A stretch of DNA of 64,000 nt from Segniliparus sp051660745. Its GTDB lineage: Bacteria > Actinomycetota > Actinomycetes > Mycobacteriales > Mycobacteriaceae. The stretch is taken from NCBI RefSeq assembly GCF_051660745.1, contig NZ_JBOFQF010000031.1:53100-117099 (forward strand), in the 5' to 3' direction. Position 1 is the first letter of the stretch. Each line of letters starts with the position of its first letter. The notes beneath the pieces were generated by a model. The model saw nothing but the letters and a program-made list of their open reading frames with translations. It made no database searches and was not told the origin of the DNA. A program made the translations under genes and the position numbers. Below, piece after piece: positions 7,433-15,901 of this stretch.

Positions 7433-8677
7433 TCAGCCGGGGATCATGGTGTGCCGCTGGCCGGTCGGGCTGGTCCAGTGGACGGTTCCGTCGGGTGATT
7501 GTTCGTCTCGCCAGTGGCCGTGTGTTTTGGCGCGATGGTGGTGTCTGCATAGACGTTTCAGGTTTTCGGGGATTGTTTGTCCGCCTGCTTGTGGATCCTC
7601 ATGGTCAAAGGGAATGGTGTGGTCGAGTTCTGTTCGGGCTCTTCGGTAGCAGCCGGGAAACCTGCAGTGCTGGTCGCGGGTGTTCACATGAACTTCGAGG
7701 CTCGGGGTGGGTTTGTACTGGTCGGGTGTGGTGGTGAAGCGGATGCGTTTGGCGGCTTTCGCGAGCATCCGCGCGAGGTCTGCGCCGATGGGCGCTCCGT
7801 CCAGGAGCGCGGGTGCGGCGTCGCCAGCCAGAAGCGTGGTCTCGGTGATGACGAGTTCGATGTTTTTGGCGTGCCGTGCTGGTCGTTGGGCCGCCTCGCA
7901 GGTGTCTCGTCCGCATTCGCAGACAAGTTGGTGCTCAGATCCGAGGATCGCGAGCGCGTCGCTGTGCCGGGTGAAGATGGGACGCGGATCCTGCGGGCAG
8001 ACCGTGCGGGCGATGGCGTCGAGTCTCTCGCGCAATTCGGCTGCGGCTTCCAGTGGCATGGTGCCGCGCAGGTCGGCCATGCCGTCACTGACCGGGGTGA
8101 TCGTGAACGATCGCGACTTGTGCGCCCGCTCCCGCCGCCGCTTGCACCAGTCCGGATCGAGCCGCAAGTACTGGGCCTCCATCAACTGCGAGATCTTCCC
8201 GTACGAGTGCGCCCGCCAGCGCGGGGCCTGCACGGCGAGCCACGCGTCCAACTCCTCCCGCCAACCCGAAGGAGCGAAACCCAGGTTCTCACCCACGAAC
8301 CGAGCCGCCTTCGCAGTGACCTCGGCCGCCGCCAGTTTTGATCCCAGTTTCGGGTAGTTCACGGTCATGTCCTCCGCGAAGGAGAGCATCGCCTCCGCTC
8401 CCCGAGACGACACCCCCAACGCCGGACCGAGCTCAAGGAGGACAGCCTCACGAGTCGCGAAGGAGAAAATCCCCTTCCCAACAGCCTCCTCCACAATCTG
8501 CCGTTGGGCGATGTCATCCGCGATAGAGGCCACCATCGTCGCCTTGCACGACAGCAGCACCGCCTCCAAACGCTCCATCTCCACGAGCGCCGCGAACTTC
8601 GTCTTCACATCCGCGCAGGCCTCCGGCCGGAGATCCCTGAACAGATCCTCCGACACGATTCCCCTCGCATCATCCAT
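7433..8677 (-). CDS. DUF222/HNH endonuclease-domain protein (13E12-type)
   Basis: 414 aa from ATG 8677. The N-terminal two thirds are the helical DUF222 region. The C-terminus has a complete HNH/McrA-like nuclease: CRFPGC zinc half, LDHTIPFD, then NLKRLCRHHHRAKTHGHW. Mycobacteria carry several 13E12-repeat proteins of this kind; they behave like mobile or phage-associated genes and their biological role is unsettled. It sits between ribE and ribD on the same strand with its own promoter (8685-8713) and a start only 7 nt after the -10 box, so the mRNA is probably leaderless. It looks like an insertion into a riboflavin locus. Confidence 0.85.
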   Translation of the reverse strand: MDDARGIVSEDLFRDLRPEACADVKTKFAALVEMERLEAVLLSCKATMVASIADDIAQRQIVEEAVGKGIFSFATREAVLLELGPALGVSSRGAEAMLSFAEDMTVNYPKLGSKLAAAEVTAKAARFVGENLGFAPSGWREELDAWLAVQAPRWRAHSYGKISQLMEAQYLRLDPDWCKRRRERAHKSRSFTITPVSDGMADLRGTMPLEAAAELRERLDAIARTVCPQDPRPIFTRHSDALAILGSEHQLVCECGRDTCEAAQRPARHAKNIELVITETTLLAGDAAPALLDGAPIGADLARMLAKAAKRIRFTTTPDQYKPTPSLEVHVNTRDQHCRFPGCYRRARTELDHTIPFDHEDPQAGGQTIPENLKRLCRHHHRAKTHGHWRDEQSPDGTVHWTSPTGQRHTMIPG

Positions 8678-8684
8678 ACGTTCG

Positions 8685-8713
8685 ATTCTACATGAAAACA
8701 CCAGGCAGGACAA
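8685..8713 (-). promoter_or_regulatory. Sigma-70-type promoter giving a leaderless HNH mRNA
   Basis: On the minus strand, TTGTCC (8713-8708), a 17-bp spacer and TAGAAT (8690-8685) precede the ATG at 8677 by 7 nt. Transcription should start at or next to the A of the ATG; no Shine-Dalgarno sequence is present. Confidence 0.65.
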
Positions 8714-8735
8714 GAGAAAAATAAGAAAAATACCG

Positions 8736-9764
8736 CTACGGCGCGTTGCGCGGGACCAAGCGCACCACGATGTCCTCGCCCGCCTGGCGCACATCCTCGA
8801 CCGTGAATCTCAGCGCGTCGGCGAGCGTCCCGATCCCCAAATCGCCGACGGCGGACGGGCCCGCACCGAGCAAGGCCGGCGCCACATGCGCCTGCACGAG
8901 GTCCACCAGCCCGGCTTTGAGGAACGCGGCCGCGAGCGTCGGCCCCCCTTCGAGCAGAACGTGGACCGCGTCGCCGAGCATCGCGAGCGCCTCGGCGGGG
9001 TCGTGGGTCTTCGCGAGGATCGTCGGAGCCGCGTCATCGAGCACCCTCGCCCCAGCAGACAGCTCGGAGCGCCCGACCACGACCCTCGTCGGCTGATGCG
9101 GCGCGAGAGAGCCGTCTGGCAGCCTCGCCGTGAGCCACGGGTCGTCCACAAGCGCCGTGCCTGTGCCCACGATGATCGCGTCGAGCTCGGCGCGCATCGC
9201 ATGGACGGACTCGCGGGCCTGCGGGCCGGTGATCCACTGGCTCGTGCCGTCCTTCGCGGCGATCCGCCCGTCCAGGGTCGCCGCGAATTTCCACGTCACA
9301 TGCGGCCTGCCGGTTCGTTGCCGATGCAGCCATTCCCGCAGCGGACCGGCGCTGACCTCGTCCGCCAACACCCCAGAGCGGACCCGGACGCCAGCCGCCT
9401 CCAGCGAGCCTGCGCCGCCCGAGGAACGCGGATTTGGATCGGGCGCCGCGTACACCACCTCGGCGATCCCCGACGCGATGAGCGCCCGCGCGCACGGCCC
9501 GGTGCGCCCGACGTGGTTGCAGGGCTCCAGCGTGACGTACGCCGTGGCGCCCCGCGCCCGGTCCCCCGCCTCGGCGAGCGCCACCACCTCGGCATGCGCC
9601 TGGCCCGGCGGCTGGGTCGCTCCGCGACCGACAACCTGCCCCTCCGGGCTCACCAAGATCGCCCCGACCGGAGGGTTCGGGCTGGTGCGCCCGCGAACCG
9701 CATAGGAGGCCGCGACAGCCTGGCGCATGAACTCCTCGTCGACAGCGTCCGGGCGTTCAGGCAT
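8736..9764 (-). CDS. ribD: Bifunctional riboflavin deaminase/reductase
   Basis: 342 aa. The N-terminal deaminase (to about residue 145) has the zinc ligands HAEVVALAEA and LEPCNHVGRTGPC. The C-terminal reductase has RPHVTWKFAATLDGRIA, the NADPH-site GTGTALVDDP and LLEGGPTLA. It converts the GTP cyclohydrolase II product to 5-amino-6-ribitylamino-uracil phosphate. The start is ATG 9764, chosen because TATGCT lies 6 nt upstream, which implies a leaderless transcript divergent from the DUF952 gene. It is separated from ribE-ribBA-ribH by the HNH gene. Confidence 0.95.
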   Translation of the reverse strand: MPERPDAVDEEFMRQAVAASYAVRGRTSPNPPVGAILVSPEGQVVGRGATQPPGQAHAEVVALAEAGDRARGATAYVTLEPCNHVGRTGPCARALIASGIAEVVYAAPDPNPRSSGGAGSLEAAGVRVRSGVLADEVSAGPLREWLHRQRTGRPHVTWKFAATLDGRIAAKDGTSQWITGPQARESVHAMRAELDAIIVGTGTALVDDPWLTARLPDGSLAPHQPTRVVVGRSELSAGARVLDDAAPTILAKTHDPAEALAMLGDAVHVLLEGGPTLAAAFLKAGLVDLVQAHVAPALLGAGPSAVGDLGIGTLADALRFTVEDVRQAGEDIVVRLVPRNAP

Positions 9765-9798
9765 GGGCACAGCATAAGCGAGCCGGCATGCTTGAGAG

Positions 9799-10161
9799 AT
9801 GACCGACGAACGAGCCGAGCACCTCGTCCACATCTGCGGCGAGGCCGAATGGCACGCCGCCCGCGAGAGCGCCGCCTATACCGCGCCGTCGCTCGACGAG
9901 GTCGGATTCATCCATCTCTCGGCCCCCGGGCAAGTCCACATCCCGGCGAATCTGTTCTACGCAGGCCGGGCGGACCTGGTGCTGCTGCGTGTGGACCCGG
10001 GCAAGGTCCCCGACCCGATCCGATGGGAGGAGGGAGTCCCTCCGTCCGCCGACGGATCGACATTCCCCCACCTCTACGGGCCGTTGCCGACTGCCGCCGT
10101 GATCGCGGCCGAGCCATACCGGCCGGGGCCGGACGGCAGGTTCGAGCCGCTCACGCGTTGA
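9799..10161 (+). CDS. DUF952 family protein
   Basis: 120 aa. The LVHICGEAEWHAARES start, the FIHLSAPGQVHIPANLFYAG block and the later FPHLYGPLP motif are hallmarks of DUF952, a small cytoplasmic family without an established reaction. The gene is divergent from ribD (34-bp gap) and overlaps the 3' end of rpe by 11 bp in convergent orientation. A weak CATGCT box ends 6 nt before the ATG, so a leaderless message is possible. Confidence 0.85.
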   Translation: MTDERAEHLVHICGEAEWHAARESAAYTAPSLDEVGFIHLSAPGQVHIPANLFYAGRADLVLLRVDPGKVPDPIRWEEGVPPSADGSTFPHLYGPLPTAAVIAAEPYRPGPDGRFEPLTR

Positions 10162-10819
10162 GCGCGGCCTGGCGCAACGCCTCGACGGCCCCAGCAGGGT
10201 CCTCCGCGCCGTACACGGCGGACCCGGCGACGAAACAGTCCACGCCCGCCTCGGCGGCCGCCTCGATCGTGCTCAGGTTGATCCCGCCGTCGATCTCGAT
10301 GAGCACAGTGAGCTCGCCCCGGTCTTTGACCGCGCGCAGCTTGCGCACCTTGTCGAGCACCTCGGGCATGAACTTCTGGCCGCCGAAACCCGGCTCGACG
10401 CTCATGACGAGCACTGTGTCGAAACCGCGCAGCACTTCGAGGTACGGCTCAAGCGCCGTGCCCGGTTTGATGGCGAGGCCCGCGCCCGCCCCTGCCGCGC
10501 GTATATCCCTGGCCACGGCGAGCGGATCGTCCGTCGCCTCCGCGTGGAAAGTGACGTTCTTCGCGCCGATCTCCGCGTACTCCGGCGCCCAACGGGCCGG
10601 GTCCTCGATCATGAGGTGGCAGTCCAGCGGAATATCGGTGACTCTTTTGATGCTCGCCACCACAGGCACGCCGAGCGTGAGGTTCGGGACGAAATGGTTG
10701 TCCATCACATCGACGTGCAGCCAGTCCGCGCCATGCACGGCGGCGACGTCGCGGGCGAGGTTCGCGAAGTCGGCGGACAGGATGGACGGAGCGATCATGG
10801 GGGTTCTCTGCTGCGGCAC
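10151..10819 (-). CDS. rpe: Ribulose-phosphate 3-epimerase
   Basis: 222 aa TIM barrel of the pentose phosphate pathway, interconverting ribulose 5-phosphate and xylulose 5-phosphate. The family signatures IAPSILSADFANL, LHVDVMDNHFVPNLT, DCHLMIEDP, VMSVEPGFGGQ and IEIDGGIN include the metal His/Asp ligands. The GTG at 10819 is preferred because TAGACT ends 6 nt before it (leaderless pattern); ATG 10798 is the alternative. Ribulose 5-phosphate is also the RibBA substrate, so clustering with the rib genes makes metabolic sense. Confidence 0.95.
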   Translation of the reverse strand: MPQQRTPMIAPSILSADFANLARDVAAVHGADWLHVDVMDNHFVPNLTLGVPVVASIKRVTDIPLDCHLMIEDPARWAPEYAEIGAKNVTFHAEATDDPLAVARDIRAAGAGAGLAIKPGTALEPYLEVLRGFDTVLVMSVEPGFGGQKFMPEVLDKVRKLRAVKDRGELTVLIEIDGGINLSTIEAAAEAGVDCFVAGSAVYGAEDPAGAVEALRQAALNA

Positions 10820-10892
10820 CCAGCCAGTCTATAAACCGGCGAGATGATGCAGAATAGGAGCGTCCCCGCCCTCGTCCCTGTAAGGATCCCCG

Positions 10893-11330
10893 ATGCCCTG
10901 TCTCGCTCGGGCCGTCGCGCTCACGGCCGTCCTCTCGCCCCTCTTCGCCCCCGGCATCGCCGAGGCTGACCCGAACCCGGACTGCGCCGTGTTGCAGCAG
11001 GCCGCAGGCAGCTACTCCAAGCTCGCCAGCCACTTCGCCTCGCTGCGCAAGGTCGCCGAGCAGCCGGGCCAGCACGCTGAAGCCACGCGCGAGCTCGCCG
11101 ACCAGGCCCGTTCCATGGGAGACACGTTGCGCGACCTCTCGGGCAAGCTCACGAGCCAAGACTTGAAGAGCCTCTACTGGGAGGACGCCCTGTCCTTCGA
11201 CGACTACGCCGACGCGCTCACCAACAACATCAACTCGGGCGACGCCTCCGCCGTGAAAGACGCGCACGCCCGCAACGTCAAGGCCGTCAACGCGGCCAAC
11301 GACGCGTTCTACGCGGCCTGCAAGCGCTGA
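10893..11330 (+). CDS. Secreted two-cysteine helical protein, member 1
   Basis: 145 aa with a Sec signal peptide (cleavage probably after AEA, about residue 25). The mature protein starts DPNPDCAVL and ends FYAACKR. Only two cysteines are expected in the mature part, one near each end, and the middle is predicted mostly alpha-helical and rich in Ala, Asp, Lys and Gln. This suggests a small exported helical bundle closed by a terminal disulfide. AAGGA about 7 nt upstream supports the ATG. I do not recognise the family; five similar genes follow within 6 kb. Confidence 0.75.
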   Translation: MPCLARAVALTAVLSPLFAPGIAEADPNPDCAVLQQAAGSYSKLASHFASLRKVAEQPGQHAEATRELADQARSMGDTLRDLSGKLTSQDLKSLYWEDALSFDDYADALTNNINSGDASAVKDAHARNVKAVNAANDAFYAACKR

Positions 11331-11430
11331 CAGCCCGCGCGCACAGGACGGCGGCGGTTCGATAAAGAAACCGTCGCCCCCCGCCCGAACGCCTTTTCCG
11401 CGCCACGGCCTCGGACGTAGGCTGCGGGAC

Positions 11431-11883
11431 ATGCAGATTTCCCGTGCCCTCGCCCTCGCCCTGCCGCTGCTCGCCGCGCAGGCTCCGGCCGCGACCGCCG
11501 CGCCGAGCACGAGCGACTGCGCCGTGTTCAAGGGCGCGGACGCCGATCTGACCTTGCTGGCGGGCGCTTTGCGCACCATCGGCAGCGTCGTCTCCGACGA
11601 CGCGTCGGCGCACGACAAGCGGGAGGCCGCCCAGACGACCGGGGAGACCCTGGTCAAAACGAGCGACATCCTCGCCAACGTGGCTTCGAGCGTGTCCGAC
11701 CCGGGGTACCGCACGACGGTCTCCGACTACTCCGCGTCGATCAAAGAGCTCGGCGACCTCGTCGAGTCGATCAACGGCGCGCCCGACGAGGCCACCACGC
11801 ACAAGGCGCAGGAGATCGCCAAACGCGTGGACAGCCTGTCGGGCGACTACGACAAGGCGCACAACGCGGCCTGCGCGGGGTGA
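11431..11883 (+). CDS. Secreted two-cysteine helical protein, member 2
   Basis: 150 aa. Signal peptide MQISRALALALPLLAAQAPA with cleavage near ATAA; the mature N-terminus is PSTSDCAVFK and the C-terminus is HNAACAG. It shares length, DC/AC placement and helical composition with member 1, but little linear identity between. It lies 100 bp downstream of member 1 on the same strand and is probably cotranscribed or a tandem duplicate. There is no membrane anchor or enzyme motif, so it is a candidate envelope or extracellular protein of unknown role. Confidence 0.75.
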   Translation: MQISRALALALPLLAAQAPAATAAPSTSDCAVFKGADADLTLLAGALRTIGSVVSDDASAHDKREAAQTTGETLVKTSDILANVASSVSDPGYRTTVSDYSASIKELGDLVESINGAPDEATTHKAQEIAKRVDSLSGDYDKAHNAACAG

Positions 11884-11948
11884 GGCCGGGGCGGTCCTTT
11901 AAAATCCCACAGGCCGATACGGCCACAGGGAGGAAGGGGACCAGAACC

Positions 11949-12557
11949 ATGGCGGAGAACGAGTCGTCGGAGCAGCTCGCCGCGTTGCGCGAGAGCGCCC
12001 GAGAGCTGATCCGGTCCGGGTTCGTCACACACGACGACCTCTACGAGCACCTCGCCGACGACGGCGTCTCGGAGGAGCAGGCCCGCGATATCGTCGACCA
12101 GGAGTGGCAGGCGCGCCTCGCCGAGCAGCAGACGTGGGCCGCGCCGAGCGACTACGACCGGCTGGCGGCGGTGTTCGAGGAGCTGGAGCGCAGGCGGATC
12201 GTCGCGCGGATGAACTTCACATGCTGCAACTCTTGCGGGCACTTCGAGATCGAGACCGAGCGGGACGAGTCCATGCCGGACGCGACCGGCTACGTCTTCT
12301 TCCACGGGCAGGACGCCGCCCAGCTCGGCGACGCCCCGACCAGCTTGCACCTGCGGTACGGCACGTTCGAGGAGCCTGCGGCGGCCGAGGACTACGGGCC
12401 GCTGGAGCTCGCCGTCGCGCGGGTGGCCGAAGCCGTGCTCGCCGAGCACGGCTTCGCGGTCGAACCTGTCGCCGACTCCCAGACCTGCGTCGCCGTCCCG
12501 ATCACCGACTGGCGCAAACCGCTGCCGGAGCAGGCCCCCGCCACAGCCTTGTTATAG
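11949..12557 (+). CDS. DUF6891-like conserved protein
   Basis: 202 aa from ATG 11949; GGGAGGAAGG about 10 nt upstream is the ribosome-binding site. The N-terminal 70 residues form a helical segment with SGFVTHDDLYEHLADDGVSE. The C-terminal part has the conserved core MNFTCCNSCGHFEIE, a CC-x2-C cluster, followed by GYVFFHGQDAAQL and LHLRYGTFEEP. I match this to DUF6891, cytosolic actinobacterial proteins without assigned function. The cysteine cluster could bind metal. No link to the flanking secreted proteins is evident beyond position. Confidence 0.65.
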   Translation: MAENESSEQLAALRESARELIRSGFVTHDDLYEHLADDGVSEEQARDIVDQEWQARLAEQQTWAAPSDYDRLAAVFEELERRRIVARMNFTCCNSCGHFEIETERDESMPDATGYVFFHGQDAAQLGDAPTSLHLRYGTFEEPAAAEDYGPLELAVARVAEAVLAEHGFAVEPVADSQTCVAVPITDWRKPLPEQAPATALL

Positions 12558-12617
12558 CCTCCATATAGGGCTAACATTGTGACGCGAGCCATAGGCGATC
12601 ACACCCAGGAGGCGACG

Positions 12618-14084
12618 ATGCCGGTCCGAATTCCCGCACTGCCGAAACCCAGGATCAGCACCCTGCCAGGCATGGCGGCCCTGGAGCGATGGGCCGCCGG
12701 ACACGACTTCCCCGAGGTCGCCTATTCCCGTCCCCCGTCGGGCAGCGGGTTGAAACCAGTGGTCGGCGACAACGGGCTCCCCTTCGTCGGGCACGCCGTC
12801 GAGATGTTCCGAAGCGGCCCCGCATACGTCGAGCGCCTGTACCGCGACCGCGGCCCGGTGAGCTATCAGAAATCCGTCGGCATACCGTTCGTCTGGGCGC
12901 TCGGCCCGGACGCGACGCAATTCGTGTTCACCAACGCCGAGAAGAAGATCTCCCAACAGGGCTGGGAGCCGATCATCGGCCCGTTCTTCCGCCGTGGGCT
13001 CATGCTGCTCGACTTCCCCGAGCACCTCGCGCACCGGCACATCATGCAGGAGGCGTTCACCCGCGTCGCGCTCGCCGGATACGTCGAGCACATCGACGAG
13101 GTGGCCGCGGGGGCGATCCGGGCCTGGCCGGGCGACGGCCGCGCCTTCCGCATCCACAACGCCGCCAAAGAGCTCACCCTCGACATCGCGTCTGTCGTGT
13201 TCATGGGGCACAAGCACGGCGAGATCAGCCGCGCCGAGCTGGAGCGGGTGAACACCGCGTTCCTCGACACCACCCGCGCGGGCGGGGCCTTCGTCCGCCG
13301 CCCGGCCCCCGGCGCGCCGTGGTGGAAGTGGAACAAAGGGCTCGCTGGCCGCAAGCTCCTCGAGCGCTTTTTCGCGGAGCGCATCCCCGCCCACCGAGGG
13401 GCCCAGGGGAAAGACATGCTCACCGTCCTGTGCAACGCGGTGACGAAAGACGGCCAGAGCTTCGCCGACGCGGACATCGTGAACCACATGATCTTCCTGA
13501 TGATGGCCGCGCACGACACGTCGACTTCGACCTCGACGACCATGGCCTACTACCTCGCCGCGAACCCGCAGTGGCAGGAGCGGGCGCGGGACGAGTCCGC
13601 GCGACTCGGCGACGGGCCGCTCGACATCGACGCGCTCGACAAGCTGGAGAGCCTCGATCTGGTGATGAACGAGTCGCTGCGGCTGGTGACGCCCCTTCCG
13701 TTCAATGTGCGCAAGGCGTCCGAAGACCTGGACCTGCTCGGCTATTACGTGCCGAAGGGCTCCATGATCGGCGTCTACCCGATGCTCAACCACCGGCTGC
13801 CCGAGATCTGGACCGAGCCCGCGAGGTTCGACCCTGACCGCTTCGCCGAGCCGCGCAACGAGCACAAACGCCACCGCTACGCGTTCTCGCCGTTCGGCGG
13901 CGGCGCGCACAAATGCATTGGCATGGTCTTCGGCCAATTGGAGATCAAGGCGATCCTGCACCGGATCCTCCGCGAGTACCGGATCGAGCTGGCCAACCCC
14001 CGCTACCGGCCGAAATGGGACCACGCGGGGATGCCCTTGCCGGTGGACGGCATGCCGCTCGTCCTTCGCCCGCTGCGGCGTTGA
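12618..14084 (+). CDS. Cytochrome P450 (CYP136-like)
   Basis: 488 aa P450. Visible elements are the I-helix MAAHDTSTSTS (acid-alcohol pair DT), ESLR (ExxR of the K helix), the FDPDRF region and the heme loop FSPFGGGAHKCIG with the thiolate Cys at about residue 433. Length and tone fit the mycobacterial CYP136 group. It oxidises a lipid or sterol-like substrate with electrons from a ferredoxin system that is not encoded nearby. ATG 12618 has AGGAGG 5 nt upstream and is preferred over a GTG at 12579. It stands between genes for the secreted two-cysteine proteins. Confidence 0.92.
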   Translation: MPVRIPALPKPRISTLPGMAALERWAAGHDFPEVAYSRPPSGSGLKPVVGDNGLPFVGHAVEMFRSGPAYVERLYRDRGPVSYQKSVGIPFVWALGPDATQFVFTNAEKKISQQGWEPIIGPFFRRGLMLLDFPEHLAHRHIMQEAFTRVALAGYVEHIDEVAAGAIRAWPGDGRAFRIHNAAKELTLDIASVVFMGHKHGEISRAELERVNTAFLDTTRAGGAFVRRPAPGAPWWKWNKGLAGRKLLERFFAERIPAHRGAQGKDMLTVLCNAVTKDGQSFADADIVNHMIFLMMAAHDTSTSTSTTMAYYLAANPQWQERARDESARLGDGPLDIDALDKLESLDLVMNESLRLVTPLPFNVRKASEDLDLLGYYVPKGSMIGVYPMLNHRLPEIWTEPARFDPDRFAEPRNEHKRHRYAFSPFGGGAHKCIGMVFGQLEIKAILHRILREYRIELANPRYRPKWDHAGMPLPVDGMPLVLRPLRR

Positions 14085-14150
14085 GGACGAGCCGTGCTCT
14101 ACACTTCTGACGCGTTGTCGCGTGTTCGCCAGAGTTGGAGGGGGTTGCCC

Positions 14151-14618
14151 GTGTTTCTTCGTATGCCCTATGCGGTCGCTATGGGCGTGGCGGCGCTTCT
14201 CGCGCCGCTCAATGTGTCCGGCACGGCCGCCGCCGAGCCTGCCTCCGCCGACTGCGCGACGCTCAAGCAGGTCGAAACCGACCTCGTGTCCTTCACAAAG
14301 GATTTGCAGTCCCATGCCGAGTCGATGAGCTCCGCGCTCGCCCTCGACCCGGACGACCCGGACCGCCAGACCATAGGCGAGATCCTTGGCTCCACCGGGG
14401 ACATGCTCCAAGGCGCCGCCGACGACGTCACGACCGCGTCGTACCGCAGCGCCTTAGAAGCCTTCGCCGACTTCTTCCACCGCAGCGCGCGCCTGGCCCT
14501 CGGCGAAGAGGGGGCCTCTCCCTCGGAGATCAAGCGATTCAAAGAGCAGGGCGAGTCCCTTGGCGGCGACGTCGACACCGCGTACGCCCACGCCTGCGAC
14601 ACGGCTGCCGCCAGCTGA
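14151..14618 (+). CDS. Secreted two-cysteine helical protein, member 3
   Basis: 155 aa from GTG 14151, chosen because GGAGGGGG ends 6 nt before it; a GTG at 14094 in the same frame would add 19 unlikely residues. Signal peptide FLRMPYAVAMGVAALLAPLN, cleavage near TAAA. The mature part starts EPASADCATLK and ends AYAHACDTAAAS, keeping the D-C and A-C signature of this family. The middle is acidic and helical. It is separated by only 5 bp from the convergent rhomboid stop. Confidence 0.75.
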   Translation: MFLRMPYAVAMGVAALLAPLNVSGTAAAEPASADCATLKQVETDLVSFTKDLQSHAESMSSALALDPDDPDRQTIGEILGSTGDMLQGAADDVTTASYRSALEAFADFFHRSARLALGEEGASPSEIKRFKEQGESLGGDVDTAYAHACDTAAAS

Positions 14619-14623
14619 CCTAG

Positions 14624-15235
14624 CTACGCCGTCCGGCTCCGGCCCGACAGCGCGAACGCCGCGAACACCCCGGCGAGAGCGCCGCACAAATGCCCCTGCC
14701 ACGAGACGCCCGGCTGCCCCGGCAGCACGCCCCACAGCACTGCCCCGTAGCAGAAGAACACGGCAGCGCCGATCAAGACCTGGCCGGGCTTGCGGCTGAA
14801 AAACCCCTGCACGATCAAAAAGAGCAGCCAGCCGAAGATCAGCCCCGACGCGCCGATATGCACGGTGTGCCACGGCGAGCCGATGTCGCCGATGAGCCAC
14901 GTGCCGAATCCGCCGAGCAGCCAAATGACCGCCGTCGCGAGAAGGAACCTGCCCAATCCGGCGAGGACTCCGACGAGCCCGAGCACCAGGACCGCCCCCG
15001 CGTTGGCGTTGAGATGCTGCCATCCCGCGTGCAGGAGCGGCGCGAAGAGGATCCCCCACAGCCCGTCCGTCTCCAGCGGGCGGATGCCGTACCGGTCCAG
15101 TCGGTGCCGGTCCCACTGGTCGGCGAGCTCGACCGCGTAGAGCAGCGCGAGATAGCCGAGGACCAGCGTCGTCCCAATGCTCCATCGGTCCCGGCGCGTC
15201 AGTGGGGCCGGGACGTCGGGGGGGCTCATGCTCAT
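14624..15235 (-). CDS. Rhomboid-family intramembrane serine protease
   Basis: About 203 aa with six predicted membrane segments. Catalytic features are the HLNANAGA segment in the second helix, the nucleophile GASG (HIGASGLIFGW) and the catalytic His in SWQGHLCGALAG. It cleaves within membrane spans of substrate proteins; substrates are unknown. The start is uncertain: ATG 15235 and 15229 are close together and an in-frame start exists at 15298. It lies among genes for small secreted proteins whose signal peptides resemble membrane helices, but a protease-substrate link is only a guess. Confidence 0.85.
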   Translation of the reverse strand: MSMSPPDVPAPLTRRDRWSIGTTLVLGYLALLYAVELADQWDRHRLDRYGIRPLETDGLWGILFAPLLHAGWQHLNANAGAVLVLGLVGVLAGLGRFLLATAVIWLLGGFGTWLIGDIGSPWHTVHIGASGLIFGWLLFLIVQGFFSRKPGQVLIGAAVFFCYGAVLWGVLPGQPGVSWQGHLCGALAGVFAAFALSGRSRTA

Positions 15236-15369
15236 AGTTCCAGCCTGGCCGCTGCCGCCCGAGACGTCAACCGATCTTGTTGCGCGTGCCACACCCATGA
15301 CGCATACTGGAGCACATCAGTTTCAAAAGCGCACAACTGTTTCAGTTCCGTGGGACAAGGGAGAAGACC

Positions 15370-15816
15370 ATGCTCGCTCGAGCCGCCCTCGCCGTCGCGT
15401 TCGCCGCGCTCGTCTCCGCGCCCCTCGCGCACGCCGACGACCGGCACGACTGCGAGCTGTTCAGGAACAACTCCGGCGAGGTCCTCAGCAACACGGAAAC
15501 CGCCGTCGACCACATGCAGCAGGCTTCGCAGGACCAAGGGCGGGACGCGGCACAGGACGCGGCCAGCGCCATCGTCTACTTCCGCCAGGCGGGCGACGCC
15601 GCGAAACTGCTCGCCACCAGCCTGCAGTCCTCCTCGGGCCAGTCGGCGGCGACCAAACTCGACGAGGCTTTGTACGCGCAGGCGGACGCCTTCGAGGGCA
15701 CGATCAAGGGACAGGGCAGCCAGGCTTCGCAGGACAAGCTCAAGGCTGCGGGCAGCGACCTGAAGGCCGCGATCGAAGGTTTCAAACAAGCCCTTCAGGG
15801 AGCGTGTGGGACGTAA
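15370..15816 (+). CDS. Secreted two-cysteine helical protein, member 4
   Basis: 148 aa. Signal peptide with cleavage after AHA (about residue 22); mature N-terminus DDRHDCELF, C-terminus LQGACGT. The body is Ala/Gln/Ser-rich and strongly helical (AAQDAASAIVYFRQAGDAAKLLATSL). GGGAGAAG precedes the ATG. A possible promoter, TTGCGC, 17 bp, CATACT (ending at 15308), shares the word GCATACTGG with the region before member 6, so the two may be co-regulated. Confidence 0.75.
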   Translation: MLARAALAVAFAALVSAPLAHADDRHDCELFRNNSGEVLSNTETAVDHMQQASQDQGRDAAQDAASAIVYFRQAGDAAKLLATSLQSSSGQSAATKLDEALYAQADAFEGTIKGQGSQASQDKLKAAGSDLKAAIEGFKQALQGACGT

Positions 15817-15901
15817 CGCCCCTCCTCGCCCACGGACGCTGCGGCCTCGCCTATGATATTTACATAGTTTCGCCTAGCAAATCTTCCTGGAAGGTTGACC
15901 G

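Noticed and set aside
8367..10847. 826-codon plus-strand frame across ribD and rpe
   Set aside because: Antisense shadow; ribD, DUF952 and rpe have clear family motifs in the other frames.
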